From: Flavobacteriales bacterium
Lineage (GTDB): Bacteria; Bacteroidota; Bacteroidia; Flavobacteriales_F; PHOS-HE28
Direction: 5' to 3'
Assembly: GCA_016721825.1 (NCBI GenBank)
Contig: JADKHI010000001.1
Span: forward strand, 310,001-374,000
Length of the DNA: 64,000 bases
The notes below the pieces were generated by a model, which worked only from the letters and a program-made list of their open reading frames with translations, was not told the origin of the DNA and did not search any database. Shown here in pieces: positions 44,333 to 53,312 of the stretch. The first letter of the stretch is position 1. Each line of letters starts with the position of its first letter. Made by a program: the position numbers and the translations under genes.

Positions 44333-44887
44333 TTACTCGGCGGCAGGAGCCTCGGCCTCAGGGGCAGCTTCTTCGGCAGGAGCCTCAGGAGCAGCCTCTT
44401 CAACTGGTGCGGGGGGCACGTAGGCAGCAGCGGCCAACTTGGCGCTGAGCTTGGCGGCCATTTCCGCAGCCTTCTTCTTCTCGGCATCCAAGCGGGCCTT
44501 GTTGGCCTGGTCAGCACCGGAGGAGAGGTTCGTGCGCTTCGCCTCGATCTTCGTGTTCTTCTCGTTCAGCCAGATGTCGAAACGACGGTCGGCCTCCTCC
44601 TGCGTGAAGGCGCCTTTCGCTACGCCGCCCTGCAGGTGGTTCTTGTACACCAGTCCGGTGTAGCTCAGGATCGCACGGCAGGTGTCCGTGGGCTGGGCAC
44701 CCTTCTGCATCCAACCGAGCGCCTTTTCGCGGTCGATCTCAACGAATGCGGGGTTCTGGTTGGGGTCGTAGGCACCGATCCTCTCGATGTACTTACCGTC
44801 GCGCGGAGCGCGCTGATCAGCCACTACGATGTGGTAGTAAGGCTGGCCTTTCTTGCCTTTCCTCTGAAGGCGGATGCGAGTTGGCAT
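44333..44887 (-). CDS. rpsP: 30S ribosomal protein S16
   Basis: 184 residues from ATG 44887. The S16 core (MPTRIRLQRKGKKGQPYYHI, VADQRAPRDGKYIERIGAYD, ALGWMQKGAQPTDTCRAIL) spans about 80 residues; a Lys/Ala helix and a low-complexity Glu/Ala/Pro tail follow, as is usual in Bacteroidota S16. It binds 16S rRNA in the 30S body. A complete promoter is at 44927-44956. rimM is not adjacent; the salvage cassette 41506-44283 separates them. Confidence 0.96.
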   Translation of the reverse strand: MPTRIRLQRKGKKGQPYYHIVVADQRAPRDGKYIERIGAYDPNQNPAFVEIDREKALGWMQKGAQPTDTCRAILSYTGLVYKNHLQGGVAKGAFTQEEADRRFDIWLNEKNTKIEAKRTNLSSGADQANKARLDAEKKKAAEMAAKLSAKLAAAAYVPPAPVEEAAPEAPAEEAAPEAEAPAAE

Positions 44888-44926
44888 GTCGCGGTTAAGG
44901 TTAATCCCCTCACTGATAAGGGGCCG

Positions 44927-44956
44927 CAAATGTAGCCGATCATCCCGAACCCACAA
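44927..44956 (-). promoter_or_regulatory. Bacteroidota-type promoter for rpsP
   Basis: TTG (44956-44954) and TACATTTG (44934-44927) on the minus strand are spaced by 19 bases, a textbook -33/-7 pair. The box ends 39 bases before ATG 44887. Confidence 0.7.
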
Positions 44957-45023
44957 CTCCTTCGGAAGCAGTTCACCCCCCCGGGCCGCACCACCGTGGC
45001 ACGAACATCGCCATCTTTCCGCC

Positions 45024-47285
45024 GTGAAGCGCTACCCCCTCATTCCCACCCTGTTGGCCATCTGCCTGGTCAACCTCGCCACGGCCCAGACCAACCTCAT
45101 CCCCAGGCCAGCGGCGCTGAGCCTCACCCAAGGCACCATGGACCTGCAGTGCCCCTTGTCCGTCAGGGCGGGCTCGGAGGTGGACCCGGCGCTCGTCGAA
45201 CTGATCCGGGCGGACCTGGAACTGACCCTCTCCCCCAGCCTTCAGGAGTGCATGGACCCTAACGAGCTGTCACTGGATCTGATCCGGCCGGACACCCTCC
45301 TGCCCCCGGAATGGTATTCCCTGACGGTCACCACGAAGCACATCGCCCTCGTCGCCGTGGACGAGGCCGGGCTCTACCGCGGAAGCCGCACCCTCGCGCA
45401 GCTCTTTGAGGAGGGACGGACCTCGACAGAGCTGCCGTGCATGTCCATCACCGACAGCCCCCGCTTCCCCTGGCGCGGCATGCACCTCGACGCCAGCCGA
45501 CACTTCTGGACGGTGGAATTCACGAAGAAGTACATCGACCTGCTGGCGCGTTACAAGATGAACAGCTTTCACTGGCACCTCACGGACGACCAGGGCTGGC
45601 GCATTGAGATCAAGAAACACCCGAAGCTCACCGAGGTGGGCGCGTGGCGCAAGGGCAGCCAGGTGGGACCCTACAGCCGGCGCGAATACGACAGCACGAC
45701 CTACGGCGGCTTCTACACGCAGGACCAGATCAAGGAGGTGGTGGCTTATGCGAAGGCGCGGTACATCAACGTGGTGCCGGAGATCGAGATGCCCGGTCAT
45801 GCCCTGGCGGCACTGGCAGCTTACCCGGAACTGGGCTGCACCGGCGGTCACTACGAGGTGAACAAGGGCTGGGGCGTGTTCGAGGAGGTGTTCTGTGCCG
45901 GGAACGACAGCACCGTCCATTTCCTGGAGGACGTGCTGACGGAAGTGATGGCCCTCTTCCCCAGCGAGATCATCCACATCGGTGGCGATGAGTGCCCGAA
46001 GGAAAGCTGGAAGAAATGCCCGAAATGCCAGGCCCGCATGAAGGCGAAAGGCTTGAAGGACGAGCACGAACTGCAGAGCGACTTCATCCAGCGCATCGAG
46101 GCGTTCGTGAACAGCAAAGGCCGGAAGATCATCGGCTGGGACGAGATCCTGGAAGGTGGGCTGGCACCGAACGCGGCCGTGATGAGCTGGCGTGGCACCG
46201 AGGGCGGTGTGGCCGCCGCGAAGCAGAAGCACAACGTCGTGATGAGCCCCGGCAGCCATTGCTACTTCGACCACTACCAGGGCGATCCCGCGAACGAGCC
46301 GTTGGCGATCGGCGGCTACACCACCGTGCAGAAAGTGTACAGCTACGAGCCCATTCCCACCGAGCTGAACGCTGAGGAAGCGAAGTACATCCTCGGCGCC
46401 CAGGGCAACGTGTGGACCGAGTACATCCTGACGCCCGAGCACGTGGAATACATGGCGGTGCCGCGCATGCTGGCGCTGGCCGAAGTGCTGTGGACACCGA
46501 AGGCGAAGCGCAACGAGGCCGACTTCATCCATCGCTTGGAGAACGAGTTCCCTAAGTTGGAGGCGATGAAGGTGAACGCGAGCAAGAGCTTGTACCAAGT
46601 GAGCATCCGCCCCAAGCAAGGGCCCAAGCCCGGGGAGATCGCCGTTGAGATGACCCTGGCATCCGGAGGAAGCTTCAGCATGACGGAGATGGCACCACCG
46701 TACGATGAGAGCATGGCCGGTCTTGCGGTCTATTCGGCCCCGGTGATCATCAACAGCGATCGCGAACTTCACGGCTGGATCCAACGCGAAGGCCTCACCG
46801 GTCCCATCTCGAAGCGCCGCTTCCTGTTCAACAAGGCCACCGCACAGAAGATCACCCTGAGCGAACCGCCCAATGAACGCTACGCGGAAGGCGGCGCTTT
46901 CACCCTCGTGGATGGGATCACCGCTGGCGAGAAACGGGTGAACACCGAGTGGCTTGGCTGGCGCGGAAGCGTCACCATCACCGTTGACCTGGGCAGCGAG
47001 CAGGATGTTCGCACGGCGGGGATCGGTGCGCTCAACGAGACCTACAGCTGGATCCACATGCCGGATCAAGTGGAGTTCAGCACGAGCAACGATGGCAAGA
47101 CCTTCGCGCTGCAGGGCTCGCAGAAAGTGAAGCCCGGTGTTGGTCGCAGGGCGTTCAAGTTCGATGTCGTTGCGAAAACCCGCTACGTCCGCTTCACCGT
47201 GAAGCACCCCGGCAAGATCCCCGAGGGCTATCCCGGTGCGGGCAACCCGGCGTGGATGTTCCTGGACGAGATCGAAGTGCGCTGA
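45024..47285 (+). CDS. Beta-N-acetylhexosaminidase (GH20)
   Basis: 753 residues from GTG 45024, which opens a signal peptide (KRYPLIPTLLAICLVNLATAQ); no ATG gives one. An N-terminal GH20b-like domain is followed by the GH20 barrel: FPWRGMHLDASRHF, NSFHWHLTDDQGWRIEI, VVPEIEMPGHALAALAAYPE and the catalytic HIGGDECPKESW with Asp322-Glu323 (substrate-assisted mechanism). A C-terminal discoidin (F5/8 type C, CBM32-like) domain follows, ending AGNPAWMFLDEIEVR. It removes terminal GlcNAc from chitin oligomers or glycoproteins in the periplasm or at the surface. It heads a run of secreted hydrolases. Confidence 0.94.
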   Translation: MKRYPLIPTLLAICLVNLATAQTNLIPRPAALSLTQGTMDLQCPLSVRAGSEVDPALVELIRADLELTLSPSLQECMDPNELSLDLIRPDTLLPPEWYSLTVTTKHIALVAVDEAGLYRGSRTLAQLFEEGRTSTELPCMSITDSPRFPWRGMHLDASRHFWTVEFTKKYIDLLARYKMNSFHWHLTDDQGWRIEIKKHPKLTEVGAWRKGSQVGPYSRREYDSTTYGGFYTQDQIKEVVAYAKARYINVVPEIEMPGHALAALAAYPELGCTGGHYEVNKGWGVFEEVFCAGNDSTVHFLEDVLTEVMALFPSEIIHIGGDECPKESWKKCPKCQARMKAKGLKDEHELQSDFIQRIEAFVNSKGRKIIGWDEILEGGLAPNAAVMSWRGTEGGVAAAKQKHNVVMSPGSHCYFDHYQGDPANEPLAIGGYTTVQKVYSYEPIPTELNAEEAKYILGAQGNVWTEYILTPEHVEYMAVPRMLALAEVLWTPKAKRNEADFIHRLENEFPKLEAMKVNASKSLYQVSIRPKQGPKPGEIAVEMTLASGGSFSMTEMAPPYDESMAGLAVYSAPVIINSDRELHGWIQREGLTGPISKRRFLFNKATAQKITLSEPPNERYAEGGAFTLVDGITAGEKRVNTEWLGWRGSVTITVDLGSEQDVRTAGIGALNETYSWIHMPDQVEFSTSNDGKTFALQGSQKVKPGVGRRAFKFDVVAKTRYVRFTVKHPGKIPEGYPGAGNPAWMFLDEIEVR

Positions 47286-47352
47286 ACACGGCCTGAACCT
47301 TGTGACACCGCTCCATCGCCCCATCGCCCTATCCGTTCCGAACTTCGTCTCC

Positions 47353-49104
47353 ATGCGCTACGTGATCTTGTGCTCCTCGATCCTTGCTCTATGGTCGTTA
47401 CCTGCGAGCGCCCAGGTGCTTGACGCCGCATCGCCTTCCGCTCTGCTCAAGCTGCACACCGACAGCCTACGCGGAAGCATCGGTCCGGAGCGTGCCTGGT
47501 GGGATGCCACCTTCTACGATATCACGGTGAAACCCGACCTCAGCGCGCGCACCATCCAAGGCACCACGATCATCGCCTTCGTGGCGTTGAACAAGGGCCA
47601 GCGCTTGCAGCTCGATCTGCAACAGCCCTTGGTGGTCGACAGCATCACCTACGAAGTGCAGGCCTATCGCAACGGAGCGCTCGCCATCGAGGACCGGCCT
47701 GTGAGCTTCAAGCACGAGGAGAACGTGGTGTGGGTGGACCTTCCGCTTGCCTTGAGCGCCGGTGAAGCGAACACCCTGCGCGTGCACTATCACGGGAAGC
47801 CGCGCGCCGCGAAGAACCCGCCCTGGGACGGTGGCTGGATCTGGAAGAAGGACAAGCGCGGCAACCCGTGGGTGAGCGTGGCCTGCCAGGGGCTCGGTGC
47901 CAGCGTGTGGTATCCCTGCAAGGACCACCAGAGCGACGAGCCCGACAACGGCGCCGCACTGCACATCACCGTGCCAGACAGCCTGGTGGCCTTGGGCAAC
48001 GGACGCCTGCGCAGCACCGTGAAGAACGGCGATGGCACCAGCACCTGGAACTGGGCCGTGAGCAGTCCCATCAACACCTACAACCTCATCCCCTACATCG
48101 GGAAGTACGCGCACTTCAGTGAAGTGTACGCAGGCCTTAACGGTCCGCTGGACTGTGACTATTGGGTGCTCGAACAGGACCTCGACAAGGCGAAGGAACA
48201 GTTCCAACAAGTGAAGCCGATGCTGACCTGCTTCGAGCAATGGATGGGACCATTCCCCTGGTACGAGGACGGCTACAAGCTGGTGGAGGCGCCTCACTTG
48301 GGCATGGAGCACCAGAGCGCCGTGGCCTACGGCAATGGCTTCGTGAACGGCTACTTGGGCATGGACCTCAGTGGTAGCGGCTGGGGCAACAAGTGGGACT
48401 ACATCATCATCCATGAGAGCGGGCATGAGTGGTTCGGCAACAGCATCACCACGGCGGACATCGCGGACATGTGGGTGCACGAGGGCTTCACCATGTACAG
48501 CGAAGTGCTATACACCGAATGCCAGAGCGGCAAGGACGCGGCGGAGGAATACCTCGTGGGCGTACGCCGCAACATCGGTAACGACAAGCCTGTGATCGGG
48601 CCCTATGGCGTGAATCGCGAAGGAAGCGGCGACATGTACTACAAGGGCGCCAGTGTGGTGCACATGGTGCGGCAGATCATCGGCGAAGAGAAGTTCAAGG
48701 CGATGCTGTTGGAAATGCAGCGCAAGTACCGGCACAAGGTCGTGACATCGGCAGAGATCGAAGCCTTCATGAACAGCTACAGTACGAGCGACCTGACGCC
48801 GCTCTTCGACCAATACCTGCGCACCATCCGCGTACCGGTGCTTGAGTGGGGCGTCGCCAACAAGCAGCTCTTGGCGCGGTGGACGAACTGCATCGACACC
48901 TTCCACATGCAGGTGATGATCACCATGAACGGGAAGCCGATGCTTACCACCATCGGTCGCGATTGGAAGGTGATCGCTACGGGCAAGGTGAAGAGAGCCA
49001 AGGTCGAGCTCGACCGGAACTGGTACGCCACTGTGCGAGCCGTACCGGCCTCGGAAATGAAAGGCATTGCACCCTTGAAGATCGTCTCACCTGAGCTTCA
49101 ATGA
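47353..49104 (+). CDS. M1 family metallopeptidase
   Basis: 583 residues from ATG 47353 with a signal peptide ending PASAQ. The N-terminal saddle domain carries GLGASVWYPCKDHQSDEPD; the substrate-binding motif GMEHQSAVAYG and the zinc site HESGHEWFGNSITTADIADM with His354, Glu355, His358 and Glu377 (WVHEGF) are intact. The usual C-terminal helical domain is partly present. The enzyme is an aminopeptidase of gluzincin type, secreted but lacking an obvious sorting domain. It lies 67 bases after the GH20 gene. Confidence 0.93.
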   Translation: MRYVILCSSILALWSLPASAQVLDAASPSALLKLHTDSLRGSIGPERAWWDATFYDITVKPDLSARTIQGTTIIAFVALNKGQRLQLDLQQPLVVDSITYEVQAYRNGALAIEDRPVSFKHEENVVWVDLPLALSAGEANTLRVHYHGKPRAAKNPPWDGGWIWKKDKRGNPWVSVACQGLGASVWYPCKDHQSDEPDNGAALHITVPDSLVALGNGRLRSTVKNGDGTSTWNWAVSSPINTYNLIPYIGKYAHFSEVYAGLNGPLDCDYWVLEQDLDKAKEQFQQVKPMLTCFEQWMGPFPWYEDGYKLVEAPHLGMEHQSAVAYGNGFVNGYLGMDLSGSGWGNKWDYIIIHESGHEWFGNSITTADIADMWVHEGFTMYSEVLYTECQSGKDAAEEYLVGVRRNIGNDKPVIGPYGVNREGSGDMYYKGASVVHMVRQIIGEEKFKAMLLEMQRKYRHKVVTSAEIEAFMNSYSTSDLTPLFDQYLRTIRVPVLEWGVANKQLLARWTNCIDTFHMQVMITMNGKPMLTTIGRDWKVIATGKVKRAKVELDRNWYATVRAVPASEMKGIAPLKIVSPELQ

Positions 49105-49126
49105 TCATCGGACAGCGACGCAGAAC

Positions 49127-50278
49127 ATGACCCTCTCACACATCACCGGATCGGTAAGCGTCGCGTTCCTGATGCTCGCCCAGAGCAGTGCAGGAGCCAC
49201 TTTCACCTTCACGCATGTGAACTCCACCGCAGCGCAGGCCACGGCGATCGAACATGCTGCGGGGATCTGGGGAGACATTCTACAGAGCGCCGTGCCGATC
49301 AAGGTTCGGATCACCTTCTTTCCGCTCGGTGCGAACGCGCTGGGTATCACATTCCCGAACGGGCGTCGTGATTTCAGTGGTGCGCCACTTCCGCAGACCT
49401 GGTATGCCACGGCACTAGCCAACAGCATCACGGGCACCGAACTGAACACGGGGGAAGGCGACATCGACATCTTCCTGAACATCACCGCCAACTGGTACAC
49501 GGGTACGGATGGCAACCCAGGAGCTGGCGAATACGACCTCGTCTCCGTCGCGTTGCACGAGCTCGGACATGGTCTTGGCTTCGTTGGGCTCAGCAAGAAG
49601 GTGGGCGCCGAAGGTTCGCTTGGCACCTTGCAAGCCTCGGACTTCGCGCCGCTCACCACCAGCTTCCCGTGGCCCCAGCTCGACACATTGCCCGGTGTCT
49701 TCGACCGCTACCTAAGCGACCTGCAGGACGGACCGCTCACCCTGATGCAGAACCCCGGCACCCTGCTCGGCTCGGCAATGACGGGCAACCAGATCTACTT
49801 CAACGGCCCCGTGGTGATGGCGACCAACGGTGGCAATGCACCACGCATCTACGCACCAACGACCTATGCGCTCGGCAGCAGTTGCGTTCACCTGAACGAG
49901 GCGACCTACCCTGCCGGGAACCCGAACGAATTGATGACGCCCTTCAGTTCAGCGGGGAACGCGAACCACTGGCCCGGTCCGCTGTGCATCGCCATGATGC
50001 AGGACATCGGGTGGACGCTGGCACCGGATGTGGGGCTTGCGGAGAATGTGGCAGCGACCGAAGCCTTGGTTGTATGGCCTGTTCCGACCGAGGACCTCTT
50101 GCACATCAGAGGCACCTTGGCAACGCGGCAAGGCCCTGGCACCATCAACGATATGCACGGATGCACGGTTTTGGCCTTCCCATTCACCAGCGTGATCAAT
50201 GTGGCGGATCTGGCACCCGGCATTTACTTCGTGCGGTGCGATGATGCTGGCGGATATGCCCGCTTCATCAAGCAGTGA
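49127..50278 (+). CDS. Secreted metalloprotease-like protein with type IX sorting domain
   Basis: 383 residues with a signal peptide (ASVAFLMLAQ type, cleaved near residue 22). The zinc motif is ALHELGHGLGF with His144, Glu145 and His148 and a Gly at 151, but the third ligand position at 154 is Gly rather than His or Asp; NELMTPF could serve as a Met-turn. Residues 305-383 form a type A sorting domain (VWPVPTEDLLHIRG, DLAPGIYFVRCDD). It is exported by the type IX system and may be a peptidase or a related non-catalytic protein. The stop overlaps or abuts the chitinase start. Confidence 0.83.
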   Translation: MTLSHITGSVSVAFLMLAQSSAGATFTFTHVNSTAAQATAIEHAAGIWGDILQSAVPIKVRITFFPLGANALGITFPNGRRDFSGAPLPQTWYATALANSITGTELNTGEGDIDIFLNITANWYTGTDGNPGAGEYDLVSVALHELGHGLGFVGLSKKVGAEGSLGTLQASDFAPLTTSFPWPQLDTLPGVFDRYLSDLQDGPLTLMQNPGTLLGSAMTGNQIYFNGPVVMATNGGNAPRIYAPTTYALGSSCVHLNEATYPAGNPNELMTPFSSAGNANHWPGPLCIAMMQDIGWTLAPDVGLAENVAATEALVVWPVPTEDLLHIRGTLATRQGPGTINDMHGCTVLAFPFTSVINVADLAPGIYFVRCDDAGGYARFIKQ

Positions 50279-50292
50279 CCCGCTCGACCACC

Positions 50293-51591
50293 ATGCTTCT
50301 TCGTCCCCTCGGGCTTTTCGCCCTCGTTCTACTTTCCACCTCCATCAGCGCTCAAGGCCCCGACCTGGTGGGCTACTGGCACAACTGGAACGATGCCTCG
50401 GCGCCTTACATCGAACTGGATCAGGTGGATCCGCGCTATACCGTGATCGAGGTCTCCTTTGCGGAACCCGCACCCGGCACCACCTACAACATGCAGTTCA
50501 GTCCGGCGCAGACGGCTCCGGCCATTTTCATCGCGCAGGTGGCTTCGTTGCAGGCGCAAGGAAAGAAGGTGCTGATCAGCATCGGTGGTGCGAACGCCAC
50601 GGTGCAGCTGAACGCCGATGTGGAGCGCGACCAATTCGTTTCCAGTGTGCTCGGGATCCTCAACGCTTACGGGTTCGATGGGATCGACATCGACCTGGAA
50701 GGCGCCTCGGTGGGCAACAGCGGTGGCACCATCGCAGCGCCCACCACGCCCTCCATCATCAGGCTGATCGATGCGGTGGAAGCCATCATGGTGCAGTACC
50801 GCGCGCAGCACAATCGCAAGCTGTTCCTGACCATGGCGCCGGAGACCGCCTATGTGCAGGGCGGCATGAGCGCGTATGGCGGCATCTGGGGCGCGTACTT
50901 GCCGATCATCGACGCGTTGCGTGACTCCCTGGACATCCTACAGGTGCAGTTGTACAACAGTGGAAGCATGTACGGCCTGGACGGGGGCATCTACACCCAG
51001 GGCACGGCCGACTTCATCGTGAGCCAGACCGAAGCGGTGATCCAAGGTTTCACGACGGCAGGCGGGACCTTTGCGGGGCTTCGTGCGGACCAGGTGGCGA
51101 TCGGTCTCCCGGCCTGTGTCAGCGCTGCTGGGGGCGGCTACGTGGACACCGCCACCGTGCGGGCCGCGGCGGATCACCTCTTGGGCGCAGGACCCCAGCC
51201 AGGGACCTATGTCCTGCAACAGAGCGGTGGCTACCCGGACCTGCGTGGCCTGATGACCTGGAGCGTGAACTGGGACGCGGCGCCTTCGTGCAATGGCGCG
51301 AACAGCTTCGCGGAGACCTATGAACGCATCTTCGGCTCCATGGCCACAACCATTACGGATCAGGGTGCCACGCACCTGCTGCCGCTGTACCCGAACCCTG
51401 CGAGAGACCGCATCACCATGAGGCTGCCTTCAGGCTGCTCGAGCATGCGTGTGGTCATCCAGGATCTCACCGGCCGCATCGTGACCGACACGTGGTCCAT
51501 GGGCCTTGTTGATGTGAGCCACCTTTCCAATGGGTTCCATGTGCTCACCTGCCCCGCGCTGGGGTTCAGGGCCAACTTCATCAAGGAATGA
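50293..51591 (+). CDS. GH18 chitinase-like protein with type IX sorting domain
   Basis: 432 residues from ATG 50293; an upstream GTG at 50275 is in frame and would overlap the previous stop as GTGA. A signal peptide (LGLFALVLLSTSISAQ) precedes a GH18 barrel with the catalytic DxxDxDxE intact: FDGIDIDLEG, Glu136 being the acid. Other features are VLISIGGANA and the YNSGSMYG segment. Residues after 355 form a Por sorting domain (PLYPNPARDRITMRLPSGC, DVSHLSNGFHVL). Together with the GH20 gene at 45024 it forms a chitin-degrading pair. The next start overlaps its stop (ATGA). Confidence 0.9.
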   Translation: MLLRPLGLFALVLLSTSISAQGPDLVGYWHNWNDASAPYIELDQVDPRYTVIEVSFAEPAPGTTYNMQFSPAQTAPAIFIAQVASLQAQGKKVLISIGGANATVQLNADVERDQFVSSVLGILNAYGFDGIDIDLEGASVGNSGGTIAAPTTPSIIRLIDAVEAIMVQYRAQHNRKLFLTMAPETAYVQGGMSAYGGIWGAYLPIIDALRDSLDILQVQLYNSGSMYGLDGGIYTQGTADFIVSQTEAVIQGFTTAGGTFAGLRADQVAIGLPACVSAAGGGYVDTATVRAAADHLLGAGPQPGTYVLQQSGGYPDLRGLMTWSVNWDAAPSCNGANSFAETYERIFGSMATTITDQGATHLLPLYPNPARDRITMRLPSGCSSMRVVIQDLTGRIVTDTWSMGLVDVSHLSNGFHVLTCPALGFRANFIKE

Positions 51592-52763
51592 TCGGCGCAC
51601 GCTTGCCCTGTCGCTGTCTTCCAGTGGTGATCGCGCTGCTTCTGGTTCGCGTGGGGGCGAAGGCCCAGCCCTTCCTTCCCGGCAATACCTATTTCAGCCC
51701 CAACGGCCACATCGAATATCGCTGTGGAGACCTGCCCCTGATCATCTCCGTACCCCATGGTGGAGCGCTTCAACCTGCCGATATCCCCGACCGCACCTGC
51801 AACAGCCCTGTGTACGATGTGGATGCCAACACCGTGGAGCTCGGGCAGGCCATCGATAGTGCGTTCCTCGCCCGCGGCGGATGCCGCCCCCACCTCATCA
51901 TAAATCATCTGGCCCGGCGCAAGCTCGACGCGAACCGGAACCTGATCGATGGTGCATGCGGCGATCCGCAGGCCGAGCTGGCATGGAATGCGTTCCACGA
52001 CTTCATCGACAGTGCCAGCGCGACGGTCACTGCGCTGACCGGCAAAGGCTTCTACCTCGACCTTCACGGGCATGGCCATGCGATCCAGCGGGTGGAGCTC
52101 GGCTACCTGCTCTATGAGGATGAGCTGGCCCTGCCACCGGCCACGCTGAACAGCAGCACCTACATCAACTACAGCAGCATCCGGAACCTCGCCGGGAACA
52201 ACCTGCAAGGACTCACGCACGCCGAGCTGCTGCAGGGTCCACAAGCGCTCGGCACCCTCCTGTCCAACACGGGTTATCCGGCCGTTCCCAGCCAGCAGGA
52301 CCCCTTCCCAATGGCCGGCCAGCCGTACTTCAGCGGAGGGTACAATGTGGCACAGCACAGCAGTTACGCAGGTGGCTCCATCGACGGCGTACAGGTGGAA
52401 TGCTACTACACGGGCATCCGTGGCACAGGCGTGGACCGCGCACGCTTCGCGGATTCACTTGCCATGGTGATGGATGCCTACTTCGCACTGCACTACTTCG
52501 GCTCGGGCAACACGTGCACCAGTGGCCTGCCCGAACGACCGAGCACCACCTCGATCGTATGCTTCCCCAACCCCTGCACCGATCACATCACGGTGGCCTG
52601 GCCAGCAGGCACCTCGGCCACGGTACGGGTCAATGATCTCCTCGGACGTGTGTGAATCGTCCAACGATGCGAGGGAAGGCTCGATATCACCGGCCTACCC
52701 GCCGGCATGTACAGGATCTCGGCGGTCGATCTCGGGTTCCGCACCACCTTCGTGAAGGAGTGA
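51588..52763 (+). pseudogene. N-formylglutamate amidohydrolase-like secreted protein with in-frame stop in its sorting domain
   Basis: ATG 51588 overlaps the chitinase stop. 355 codons run to TGA at 52653-52655, but the same frame continues with 35 more codons to TGA 52761-52763 and encodes the end of a type IX sorting domain (ITGLPAGMYRISAVDLGF), like those of the two genes before it. The enzyme part has a signal peptide and N-formylglutamate-amidohydrolase motifs: LIISVPHGGALQPADIPD, RRKLDANRNLID, YLDLHGHGHAIQ. A sense codon one change from TGA (TGG Trp or CGA Arg) would restore it. It is a candidate for a recent nonsense mutation, a base error, or readthrough. If truncated, export by the type IX system should fail. 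Confidence 0.8.
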
Positions 52764-52777
52764 AGGACCGCCCCCGG

Positions 52778-53236
52778 TCATTCGTGCTTCATCATGGCCT
52801 TGAGCACCCCGGCGGCGGCGGCGTTGCGGATCTTGTCCCGCACCATCGGTGTCCAACCGAGCAAGGTGCCGCTGAGTCCCAACGCCTGCCGGCTCCAACC
52901 CCAGAACGAGAAGTGGTCCTTCTGCGAGAAGATGAGACCGTCCTTGAACGTGAAGGTGGACGTGATCACGTTGTGCACCTTCCGACCGGTCTTCGAGAAC
53001 GTATAGAACGCCTCCCATTCCACCTTGCCGCCCTTTTCATCCTCCTTCACCACCGTGAAGCTGATACAGAGGTCCGAACTACCGGACAGCAGCATCTTCC
53101 ACATGGCCTTCACCCCTTCGGCATCCAGGTCGGGGAATACCGGGTCACTGAAGCGCGCCTCCGGATGATAGCAAACACCCATGATCGCCCAGTCTCTCTG
53201 TGCGAAGGCGGTGTAGAAGGTCTGCAGAACGGACAT
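52778..53236 (-). CDS. SnoaL/NTF2-like protein
   Basis: 152 residues of the NTF2-like cone fold: MSVLQTFYTAFAQRDWAIMG with the typical helix, then VCYHPEARFSDPVFPDLDAE and FTFKDGLIFSQKDHFSFWGW. The family includes SnoaL cyclases, ketosteroid isomerases and binding proteins; the catalytic residues are not evident, so no reaction is proposed. It faces the secreted cluster and is divergent from the DUF6624 gene. No signal peptide. Confidence 0.85.
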   Translation of the reverse strand: MSVLQTFYTAFAQRDWAIMGVCYHPEARFSDPVFPDLDAEGVKAMWKMLLSGSSDLCISFTVVKEDEKGGKVEWEAFYTFSKTGRKVHNVITSTFTFKDGLIFSQKDHFSFWGWSRQALGLSGTLLGWTPMVRDKIRNAAAAGVLKAMMKHE

Positions 53237-53312
53237 GGCGATGGGGCTGGTGCGATGTGAAGTTGCGAGAAAGTGCCGGAACCGAACCCACCGTCCTGAT
53301 TACTTTTCGCTC

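Noticed and set aside
45270..47354. Long open frame on the minus strand opposite the GH20 gene (694 codons)
   Set aside because: Shadow of the GH20 coding sequence; His/Val/Leu-rich with no motif.
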